Assembly: GCA_002296055.1 (NCBI GenBank) | Contig: DBHE01000142.1 | Coordinates: 1 to 21,784 of the forward strand | Reading direction: 5' to 3' | Origin: Pseudomonadaceae bacterium UBA836 | Lineage (GTDB): Bacteria; Pseudomonadota; Gammaproteobacteria; Pseudomonadales; Pseudomonadaceae | DNA: 21,784 nt | Shown: positions 16,276 through 21,784 of the stretch, piece by piece | Layout: every line of letters starts with the position of its first letter | Position numbering within the stretch: position 1 is the first letter of the stretch | The notes under the pieces: model-generated | The model's input: only the letters and a program-made list of their open reading frames with translations | The model's database searches: none | Told to the model about the DNA's origin: nothing | Translations under genes and position numbers: made by a program

Positions 16276-16895
16276 CTGGTCAATCAGCCGACTTTGGTGC
16301 CAACGACTTGGGGGGGCCAAAAGACACCCCCCCAAGCGGAAGCAGCGACCCCACCTCAGACTTAACCAACGAGCAAATTACGCGAAAGAAGTGGAGCCGA
16401 CACTTCGCGCTGGGAACCCTTATAGTGATGGCAACCTCGGCTATCGCATGTCTAGGGTTTGCGATGTATGTTGGCTGCCACTTCCTAGGGGTTATAGATA
16501 ACTACAATCAGCACATGACAGCGGAAAGCCCATCCGCCTCCGCACACCCAGCGCCTATCAACACACAGCCTGCGCCCAACGGCGAAGTGGAGCCAGTTAA
16601 CACAGACAGCGGGAACCCACCTGGTTCGCCAGAGAAGCCCGACACGGATGAAGCAGCCACCACCAAGCACGCAGAGCCTCGAAACCCTTATCTGTCGCTT
16701 CTCGCACCCCTGATACCGGCATCATTTTCCTCTGCGCTAGCAATTATTTTATTCATTACGACCGCTCGCTTTGCGACCAACTTTGAGCGAATAGGGAAAG
16801 AAGGCGACGGAAAAGAACATCCCGAAGATTACGGCGCCATCGCAGCACTTGTTCAGGAAATTGGCAAAATGATTCAGACTTTACGGGGTAAGTAG
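16272..16895 (+). CDS. Two-TM membrane protein of unknown function, coupled to the ImmA/IrrE gene
   Basis: A 207-residue protein I do not recognise. A short hydrophilic N-terminus (1-42, Gly/Pro/Ser-rich) leads into a first transmembrane helix (about 46-68), a long Pro/Ser/Glu-rich linker (82-138), a second helix (about 143-164) and a charged cytoplasmic tail (165-207). By the positive-inside rule the termini would be cytoplasmic and the linker periplasmic. It overlaps the protease gene by 4 nt, so the pair is probably functional together, perhaps as protease and membrane effector or substrate. Codons 12-22 contain G7 and C7 runs forming a 10-bp hairpin, which is unusual in a coding start region. 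Confidence 0.75.
   Translation: MTGQSADFGANDLGGPKDTPPSGSSDPTSDLTNEQITRKKWSRHFALGTLIVMATSAIACLGFAMYVGCHFLGVIDNYNQHMTAESPSASAHPAPINTQPAPNGEVEPVNTDSGNPPGSPEKPDTDEAATTKHAEPRNPYLSLLAPLIPASFSSALAIILFITTARFATNFERIGKEGDGKEHPEDYGAIAALVQEIGKMIQTLRGK
16307..16336 (+). repeat. Perfect 10-bp inverted repeat with G7 and C7 tracts inside a coding start
   Basis: CTTGGGGGGG (16307-16316) and CCCCCCCAAG (16327-16336) pair perfectly around a 10-nt A-rich loop. The structure lies 35 nt after the ATG of the membrane protein gene and could form in the mRNA. Both homopolymers are coding and in frame (Leu-Gly-Gly-Pro; Thr-Pro-Pro-Ser), so slippage in either would frameshift the gene. Confidence 0.6.
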
Positions 16896-17295
16896 TTAGC
16901 CCCAGACCGCGGCGCTTGCATGCACAGATTAAGCATTCATCTGGTGCCATCATCACTCTGGGATCGAGTTAAGCCAAGTCCTCCATAGCCAGCTCTGGCC
17001 GCTCAACAGCCCGTTCAATGAACGCTCGGCCAGGCGCATCACCTGGCCTTGCCGGAACCGCTCGCTGCTATAGTGATGCAGTTAGCTATCGAGGCCTCCT
17101 TTGTATCAGATCAACGTTCCAATACCACGTCGTACGCCCTCCTAAGCGAACGAACGTTCTCGTCCAGTAGCGCTCCGCGCAGTCACTCGACGATCCTTCG
17201 CTCTAGTGGATGCAGAACACGCTGGCTCGAGGGCCGATCCCTTCGAGTTGTAGCAAATCGCCCCATTTTAAGAGCGGCATCGGATTGATACTGCG
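16896..17295. other. 400-bp gene-free boundary between the accessory region and the allantoin genes
   Basis: No gene, RNA or insertion sequence is supported. It contains a perfect 13-bp palindrome CGTTCA-A-TGAACG (17012-17024) followed by a 7-bp stem GGCCAGG/CCTGGCC with a 7-nt loop (17028-17048). A short minus-strand frame ending in RPELAMEDLA (stop near 16974) could be a degraded gene tail but is unidentified. No clear terminator for either flanking gene was seen. Confidence 0.45.
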
Positions 17296-17796
17296 TCACT
17301 CCAGGGTGACCCGAATAGCGATGGGGTATTCATCGCAGTTGTGGCCGGCACCACCGCGATCGACCACCAGAAACTCCCCTTCGCGCTCCAGCACGGATTG
17401 AATCGCGTGCCAGGTGCCGATACGGTAGTTGACGCCCTGACGGCCGTCGGTGATGAAGGCGCGTACCTCTGCCGGATCAATCACATCGCCCGGCGGTGCC
17501 ACCACGATCAGAAACTGCTCCTCGTGCATCGGCACAAAGGCCTGACTGCCGAGCGGGTGGCGCTCCAGAAAGGTCAGCTCCAGCGGTACGCTGACCGGCT
17601 GGCTGACAAAGATGCTGATCAGCACCCGTGGTGATTCACCAGCTACCTCGACCTTGGCCAGGTCGTGATGCCGGCGGGTACGCCCCGAGTTGATCATGAA
17701 GTGCTCGGAGCTGCGCGAATCGATCACCTCACCGAAGGCCGCAAAGGCCTCCGATGTCAGGGGCTGGGCTTTCAGTTGCAATACGTCAGCGCTCAT
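17296..17796 (-). CDS. allA: Ureidoglycolate lyase
   Basis: A 166-residue AllA, the cupin-fold enzyme that splits (S)-ureidoglycolate into glyoxylate and urea in allantoin use. Family signatures are visible: FGEVID near 21-26, LERHPLGSQAFVPM (77-90), FLIVVAPPG (95-103) and GTWHAIQSV (127-135) with conserved H130. Length and domain content are normal. ATG 17796 has GAGGAG a few bases upstream and lies 10 bp after the stop of the ureidoglycine aminohydrolase gene, so it is the last gene of the puuE-allE-allA unit. No terminator is evident after it. Cytoplasmic. Confidence 0.92.
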   Translation of the reverse strand: MSADVLQLKAQPLTSEAFAAFGEVIDSRSSEHFMINSGRTRRHHDLAKVEVAGESPRVLISIFVSQPVSVPLELTFLERHPLGSQAFVPMHEEQFLIVVAPPGDVIDPAEVRAFITDGRQGVNYRIGTWHAIQSVLEREGEFLVVDRGGAGHNCDEYPIAIRVTLE

Positions 17797-17806
17797 CCCC
17801 TGCTCC

Positions 17807-18652
17807 TCAACGGCCGAAGGTCGGCAGTTTCATGTGACGGTTGACGTCTTTGTACAACAGGTAGCGGAACGGGCCCGGGCCACCGGCATAGCAAGCCTGC
17901 GGGCAGAAGGCGCGCAGCCACATGTAGTCGCCGGCTTCAACCTCGACCCAATCCTTGTTCAGCAGATAGACCGCCTTGCCTTCCAGCACATAGAGGCCGT
18001 GCTCCATGACGTGGGTTTCGGCGAAGGGAATCGCGCCGCCCGGCTGGAAGTTGACGATGTTCACGTGCATGTCGTGGCGCATGTCGCTCATGTCGACAAA
18101 GCGGGTGGTGCTCCAGGCGCCATCGGTGCCGGGCATTTCCAGCGGAGTGATGTCGTTTTCGTTGGTGACGAAGGCTTCCGGCACGTCAACGCCGTCGACT
18201 TTCTCGTAGGCCTTGCGCACCCAGTGGAAACGCACCACGGCGCCACTGTTGTTGTGCAACTGCCAGTCGCTGCTCGGCGGAATAAAGGCGTAGCCGCCCT
18301 CTTTCATCTGGTGCTGCTGACCGTTGAGGGTCAGGGTCATTTCACCTTCCACCACGAACAGCACGCCCTCGGCGGTCGGATCGGTTTCCGGCTTGTCGCT
18401 ACCGCCGCCCGATTGCACTTCCATGATGTACTGCGAGAAGGTCTCGGCAAAACCGGAGAGCGGACGCGACAGCACCCACAGGCGGGTACCGGTCCAGAAC
18501 GGCAGGTGGCTGGTAACGATGTCGCGCATCACGCCCTTGGGGATCACTGCGTACGCTTCGGTAAATACCGCGCGGTCGGTGGTCAGCTGGGTCTGCGGCG
18601 GATGGCCGCCGGTGGGCGCATAGTAGCTGCGGGGTTCAGATTGCTTGGCCAT
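17807..18652 (-). CDS. allE: (S)-ureidoglycine aminohydrolase (YlbA/AllE)
   Basis: A 281-residue bicupin that converts (S)-ureidoglycine to (S)-ureidoglycolate with release of ammonia. The metal-site pattern of the family is present in the C-terminal cupin: E212, H214 and H218 in AETHVMEH, plus Q252 in CPQAC, matching the Glu/His/His/Gln set of the plant enzyme. The N-terminal cupin (LFVVEGEMTLTLNG, about 98-111) lacks a full set. I choose ATG 18652 over the in-frame ATG at 18724 because AGGAG lies 5 nt upstream and the longer form would extend well into puuE. Only 2 bp separate it from the puuE stop. Its product feeds AllA encoded just downstream. Confidence 0.92.
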   Translation of the reverse strand: MAKQSEPRSYYAPTGGHPPQTQLTTDRAVFTEAYAVIPKGVMRDIVTSHLPFWTGTRLWVLSRPLSGFAETFSQYIMEVQSGGGSDKPETDPTAEGVLFVVEGEMTLTLNGQQHQMKEGGYAFIPPSSDWQLHNNSGAVVRFHWVRKAYEKVDGVDVPEAFVTNENDITPLEMPGTDGAWSTTRFVDMSDMRHDMHVNIVNFQPGGAIPFAETHVMEHGLYVLEGKAVYLLNKDWVEVEAGDYMWLRAFCPQACYAGGPGPFRYLLYKDVNRHMKLPTFGR

Positions 18653-18654
18653 GC

Positions 18655-19590
18655 TTACTCCTGAGGTTGAACCGGGTGGTGGGTTGCCCAGTGGTGGGCG
18701 ATATCGACACGGCGTGTCACCCACACCCGGTCATGGGATTCGATGTAATCAAGAAAACGCTGCAGCGCACGGAACCGGCCCGGACGGCCGATCAGGCGGC
18801 AATGCAGGCCGATCGACAGCATCTTTGGCGCTTCTTCACCTTCGGCATAAAGCACATCAAAGGCGTCTTTCAGATACTGGAAGAAGTGGTCGCCGGTATT
18901 GAAGCCCTGGGGCGCAGCAAAGCGCATGTCGTTGGTATCCAGGGTATAGGGCACGATCAGATGATTGTGCAGCTGCCCCTGACTGTCGGCCTCGCGGGTC
19001 CAGAACGGCAGGTCGTCGCCATAGTAATCGCTATCGTAGGTAAAACCACCATGGTCCAGCAGCAGACGGCGGGTATTGGGGCTGTCGCGGCCGGTGTACC
19101 AGCCCTCTGGCTGGGCACCGTAGAGGCGTTGAAAGATGTCCATAGCACGCTGCAGGTGCTCGCGCTCTACCGCCTCGGGAATGTTCTGATAGTGAATCCA
19201 GCGCCAGCCGTGGCAGGCCACCTCATGCCCTAGCTCAACAAAGGCCTGGGCCAGCTCCGGGTGGCGCTCCAGCGCCATCGCCACGCCAAATACCGTCAGC
19301 GGCAGGCCGCGGCGCTCAAATTCATTAAGGATGCGCCAGACGCCCGCGCGCGAGCCGTACTCGTAGATCGACTCCATGCTCATGTGGCGGTCATCAAAGG
19401 CCGCCGCACCGATGATCTCGGACAGGAACTGTTCGGAGTGGCTGTCGCCGTGCAGCACGCAGTTTTCACCGCCTTCTTCGTAATTGAGCACAAATTGAAC
19501 AGCGATCCGGGCCTTACCGGGCCAGTTGGCGTGCGGCGGAGTACGACCATAACCCACCAGGTCGCGTGGATACTCAGTGCTCTGAACCAT
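18655..19590 (-). CDS. puuE: Allantoinase PuuE, polysaccharide-deacetylase-like
   Basis: A 311-residue protein of the PuuE type, which opens (S)-allantoin to allantoate with a NodB-like fold instead of the amidohydrolase fold of AllB. Supporting features are the N-terminal YPRDLVGYGRTPPHANWP, VLNYEEGGE (34-42), MSMESIYEYGSRAGVWR, GHEVACHGWRW and YTGRDSPNTRRLL, all typical of the family. Length is normal. ATG 19590 is preceded by AGAGGTGA about 8 nt upstream. It is the first gene of the minus-strand unit, divergent from the racemase gene across a 139-bp region that contains the palindromic operator candidates. Cytoplasmic. Confidence 0.94.
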   Translation of the reverse strand: MVQSTEYPRDLVGYGRTPPHANWPGKARIAVQFVLNYEEGGENCVLHGDSHSEQFLSEIIGAAAFDDRHMSMESIYEYGSRAGVWRILNEFERRGLPLTVFGVAMALERHPELAQAFVELGHEVACHGWRWIHYQNIPEAVEREHLQRAMDIFQRLYGAQPEGWYTGRDSPNTRRLLLDHGGFTYDSDYYGDDLPFWTREADSQGQLHNHLIVPYTLDTNDMRFAAPQGFNTGDHFFQYLKDAFDVLYAEGEEAPKMLSIGLHCRLIGRPGRFRALQRFLDYIESHDRVWVTRRVDIAHHWATHHPVQPQE

Positions 19591-19681
19591 GGGAAATCAC
19601 CTCTGAAATAGCCAGTTACCGGCAAAAAGCAGGCTTTTCAGCCAGTATCACCGCTACTGATTCGATTTTGTTGACGCTGGC

Positions 19682-19716
19682 AATTGTATACAATTAATCA
19701 GTTTCGTTGTGTACAA
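19682..19716. promoter_or_regulatory. Paired palindromic operator candidates in the divergent puuE/racemase promoter region
   Basis: AATTGTATACAATT (19682-19695) is a perfect 14-bp palindrome. TTGTGTACAA (19707-19716) shares its TTGT/ACAA arms, and the two centres are 23 bp apart, about two helical turns. The TTGTATACAA type is characteristic of GntR-family (FCD subgroup) regulators. TTGACG at 19671-19676 could be a rightward -35 with ATTAAT (19693-19698) as a weak -10, so a bound repressor would cover the promoter. The regulator gene is not in the window. Confidence 0.6.
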
Positions 19717-19729
19717 ACAGGTTTCCAGC

Positions 19730-20473
19730 ATGCATATACGCGTTATCAACCCCAATACCACCCAGGCCATGACCGATACCATCGGCACCGCTGCCAAGAC
19801 CGTCGCCGCTTCCGGTACACGCATCAGCGCAACCCAGCCCGACAGCGGCCCGGTATCCATCGAAAGCCACTTTGATGAAGCCGTTAGCGTACTCGGTGTG
19901 CTGGATGAGATCCGCGCCGGCGAGCGCGAAGGCGTCGATGCCTACATCATCGCCTGCTTTGGCGACCCCGGCCTGAACGCCGCGCGTGAGCTGACCCGCG
20001 CACCGGTCATCGGCATCGCCGAGGCAGCCTTCCACGCCGCCACCCTGATCAGCACCCGCTTTTCGGTGGTGACCACCCTGCCGCGCACCACCATTATTGC
20101 CGAGCATCTGCTCGACAGCTACGGCATGGCCAGCCGCTGCCGCCGCGTTCGCGCTGCCGACATCCCGGTACTGGAGCTGGAGGCCAACCCGGACCTGGCG
20201 CTGGAGCGCATCATCGAGGAGTGCCTGAAGGCCAAACAGGAAGACGGCATCGGCGCTATCGTGCTGGGTTGTGGCGGCATGGCCGACCTCACTCCGCAGA
20301 TCAGCGCTGCGGTCGGCCTGCCGGTCGTCGAGGGCGTGACTGCCGCGGTCAAACTGGCCGAGGCCCTGGTTGGCCTGGGACTGCAAACCAGCAAGCACGG
20401 CGACCTGGACTTTCCACTGCCCAAACCTTTCACCGGACGTTTTGCCGAGTATTCGAACCTGACGCCCGACTGA
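19730..20473 (+). CDS. Asp/Glu/hydantoin racemase family protein, probable allantoin racemase (HpxA/HyuE-like)
   Basis: A 247-residue racemase. The two catalytic cysteines of the family are C76 (IIACFGDPGL) and C181 (VLGCGGMADL), and the N-terminus MHIRVINPNTT is the standard start, so I use ATG 19730 rather than the in-frame GTG at 19709, which lies inside the second operator copy. The ribosome site is weak (CAGG, 8 nt away). In this context it most likely interconverts (R)- and (S)-allantoin so that both enantiomers reach the stereospecific PuuE; hydantoin racemase is the alternative. It is followed by the permease gene on the same strand. Confidence 0.88.
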   Translation: MHIRVINPNTTQAMTDTIGTAAKTVAASGTRISATQPDSGPVSIESHFDEAVSVLGVLDEIRAGEREGVDAYIIACFGDPGLNAARELTRAPVIGIAEAAFHAATLISTRFSVVTTLPRTTIIAEHLLDSYGMASRCRRVRAADIPVLELEANPDLALERIIEECLKAKQEDGIGAIVLGCGGMADLTPQISAAVGLPVVEGVTAAVKLAEALVGLGLQTSKHGDLDFPLPKPFTGRFAEYSNLTPD

Positions 20474-20485
20474 GCACACCACGCT

Positions 20486-20506
20486 GGGGCCGGCGTGGGC
20501 GGCCCC
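20486..20506 (+). repeat. GC-rich stem-loop between the racemase and permease genes
   Basis: GGGGCCG (20486-20492) and CGGCCCC (20500-20506) form a perfect 7-bp stem with a 7-nt loop 13 bp after the racemase stop. There is no following T-run, so it is not a full terminator. It may act as an mRNA processing or stability element that changes the expression ratio of the two genes. Confidence 0.4.
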
Positions 20507-20555
20507 GGATGTGGATGACAACCACCGACCGATCACAGAATCGCGGGAGACAATA

Positions 20556-20588
20556 ATGCGCATCACACATCAACTGGGGTCCGTATGA
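20556..20588 (+). CDS. Possible 10-codon leader ORF coupled to the permease gene
   Basis: ATG 20556 has GGGAG 6-7 nt upstream, the best ribosome site in this gap. It encodes MRITHQLGSV and its TGA overlaps the permease ATG (ATGA). The permease ATG itself has only GGGG a few bases upstream. The arrangement looks like translational coupling through a mini-ORF. It may equally be a chance frame. Confidence 0.35.
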   Translation: MRITHQLGSV

Positions 20589-21784
20589 GCACTGATATCA
20601 GCAGCGCAACGGCCAGCGAGCTGCCGGCACAGGGCGGCAAGGCCGCCGGGGACGAGTCCCTGGCCCCTCAACAGGTCCGCATCATGGGCCGCTTCTCCTA
20701 CCTGCTGGCCTGGTTTGGCGGCTGTGTCGCCATCGGCACCTTCACCATGGGCTCCAGCGTGGTTGGCACCCTGAACCTGATTCAGGCCACCCTGGCCATC
20801 GCCATCGGCTGTTTTGTGATCGGCATTGCGCTGGTCCTCAATGGCGCCGCCGGCTACAAATACGGCATTCCCTTCGTGGTGCAGGCGCGCAGCGCCTTCG
20901 GCTTTACCGGCACCCGCCTGCCGGGCCTGGTACGCGCGGTACCAGCCATTGTCTGGTACGGCTTTCAGAGCTGGATTGGCGCCGGCGCGCTGAACATGGT
21001 CTCGGCCACGCTGTTCGGGTTCGACAACCTGGTGTTCTTCTTCATCGCCTTCCAGTTTCTGCAGATTGGCCTGTCGGTGATGGGCTTTCAGGGCATCAAG
21101 TGGCTGGAGAACGTCGGCAGCGCCTTTATCCTGGCCTCGCTGGTGTACATGTTCTACAGCACGGTGCAGCGCTACGGTGATGAGCTGTCGATGAGCCTGC
21201 TGACCATGCAAGGTTCCTGGGGGCTGCCGTTCTGGAGCGCAACCATGCTGTTCCTCGGCATCTACAGCACCATGATTCTCAACGTCAGTGACTACGCGCG
21301 CGAGCACAAGCAAGGCACCAGCCCTGGGCTGCTGACCACCATTTACTCGATGTCGATTCTGCCGTGCACCCTGTTCATGGGCCTGATCGGCTATATGGTG
21401 TCCGAGGCCACCGGTGTTGCCGACCCCATTGAGGTCTTTGCCAACGCCGTGGACAACACGCCGCTGCTGATGTGCACCCTGCTGTTTATCGCCTTTGCGC
21501 AGGTCACCACCAACGTGCTGAACAACGTGGTGCCGCCGACCTACGTCCTGATGGATGTATTCAAGCTGAAATTCCGCCCGGCCACGGTGATCGTCGGCCT
21601 GCTGGCCTTTGCCACCTTCCCCTGGAAGCTGGTCAGCGCGGACTCGGCCCAAGGTCTGCAGGTGTTTGTGCAGACCTACTCAGCGTTCCTGGGACCGATC
21701 TTTGCCATTTTGGTGGTGGACTACTACCTGATCCGCAAACGCACCCTGAACCTGCAGCACCTGTACGATGCCAACGGCCCCTAT
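20585..21784 (+). CDS. NCS1 family nucleobase/allantoin permease, N-terminal 400 codons (3' end outside window)
   Basis: A polytopic inner-membrane transporter of the nucleobase:cation symporter-1 family. The frame is open from ATG 20585 to the right edge, so 400 codons of a usual length near 450-500 are seen. A hydrophilic 30-residue N-terminus precedes many hydrophobic helices. Family-like features are the FGGCVAIGTF helix near residue 44, YKYGIPFVVQARSAFG near 94-109, VPAIVWYGFQSWIGAG near 120-135, and NVSDYAR near 234-240, all regions that line the substrate and sodium sites in Mhp1-like proteins. Placed after the racemase and opposite the allantoin catabolic genes, it most likely imports allantoin, though a related purine or hydantoin cannot be excluded. 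Its translation may be coupled to a 10-codon leader ORF. Confidence 0.9.
   Translation, partial: MSTDISSATASELPAQGGKAAGDESLAPQQVRIMGRFSYLLAWFGGCVAIGTFTMGSSVVGTLNLIQATLAIAIGCFVIGIALVLNGAAGYKYGIPFVVQARSAFGFTGTRLPGLVRAVPAIVWYGFQSWIGAGALNMVSATLFGFDNLVFFFIAFQFLQIGLSVMGFQGIKWLENVGSAFILASLVYMFYSTVQRYGDELSMSLLTMQGSWGLPFWSATMLFLGIYSTMILNVSDYAREHKQGTSPGLLTTIYSMSILPCTLFMGLIGYMVSEATGVADPIEVFANAVDNTPLLMCTLLFIAFAQVTTNVLNNVVPPTYVLMDVFKLKFRPATVIVGLLAFATFPWKLVSADSAQGLQVFVQTYSAFLGPIFAILVVDYYLIRKRTLNLQHLYDANGPY

Noticed and set aside
17049..17288. 79-codon plus-strand open frame in the boundary region
   Set aside because: Ser/Arg-rich composition, no convincing ribosome site and no recognisable motif.
17690..18664. 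324-codon plus-strand open frame opposite the ureidoglycine aminohydrolase gene
   Set aside because: Antisense shadow with His/Val/Gly-rich low-complexity translation; the minus-strand gene has an intact metal site.
19694..20566. 290-codon minus-strand open frame opposite the racemase gene
   Set aside because: Shadow of a well-conserved plus-strand gene with both catalytic cysteines; the translation is Gly/Ala/Asp-rich without motifs.
20570..21652. 360-codon minus-strand open frame opposite the permease gene
   Set aside because: Its His/Gln/Gly-rich translation is what a GC-rich transmembrane gene gives when read backwards; the permease frame is clear.
1..21784. CRISPR arrays, tRNA or rRNA genes, complete insertion sequences
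   Set aside because: No regularly spaced repeats, no cloverleaf with CCA end, no rRNA blocks and no transposase frame with terminal repeats were seen by eye.

Overview
The window looks like a chromosomal segment of a fairly GC-rich gammaproteobacterium, most likely Pseudomonadaceae (Pseudomonas sensu lato). This is an inference from GC-rich coding sequence, strong AGGAG-type ribosome sites, LexA boxes of the CTGT-N8-ACAG type and the gene content. No rRNA, tRNA or CRISPR array was found. The window splits into an accessory defence and mobile-gene half (about 1-17295) and an ordinary purine (allantoin) catabolism locus (about 17296-21784).

Positions 1-11109, read on the minus strand, hold one tight gene train: hsdM, hsdS, a small zinc-finger protein, a GIY-YIG/DUF4357 protein, a PIN-like/zinc-ribbon protein, a 548-residue protein I do not recognise, a two-HKD phospholipase D-like protein, and the first 555 codons of hsdR, which runs off the left edge. 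It is a type I restriction-modification system whose specificity and restriction genes are separated by five accessory genes, several joined by 8-10 nt overlaps. Upstream (11253-12836) lies a membrane-anchored coiled-coil DUF4041/GIY-YIG-like protein, then an orphan StbD/Phd-type antitoxin.

Positions 13262-17295 are a patchwork: an AT-rich spacer with a LexA-box match, a GIY-YIG homing-endonuclease-like gene with three tandem CxxH...CxxC modules, a decayed tyrosine recombinase tail, a second LexA-box match, an ImmA/IrrE metalloprotease gene overlapping a two-TM membrane protein gene, and a 400-bp gene-free boundary. This reads as the remains of mobile elements inserted beside the core genome.

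Positions 17296-21784 hold two divergent units. On the minus strand, puuE, allE (ylbA) and allA encode allantoinase, ureidoglycine aminohydrolase and ureidoglycolate lyase. On the plus strand are an Asp/Glu/hydantoin (allantoin) racemase and an NCS1 permease that runs off the right edge. A perfect 14-bp palindrome and a second half-conserved copy 23 bp away sit in the shared intergenic region and are the likely operator. The pathway would import allantoin, racemise it, open the ring to allantoate and finish ureidoglycine to glyoxylate. The allantoate amidohydrolase step is not in the window.
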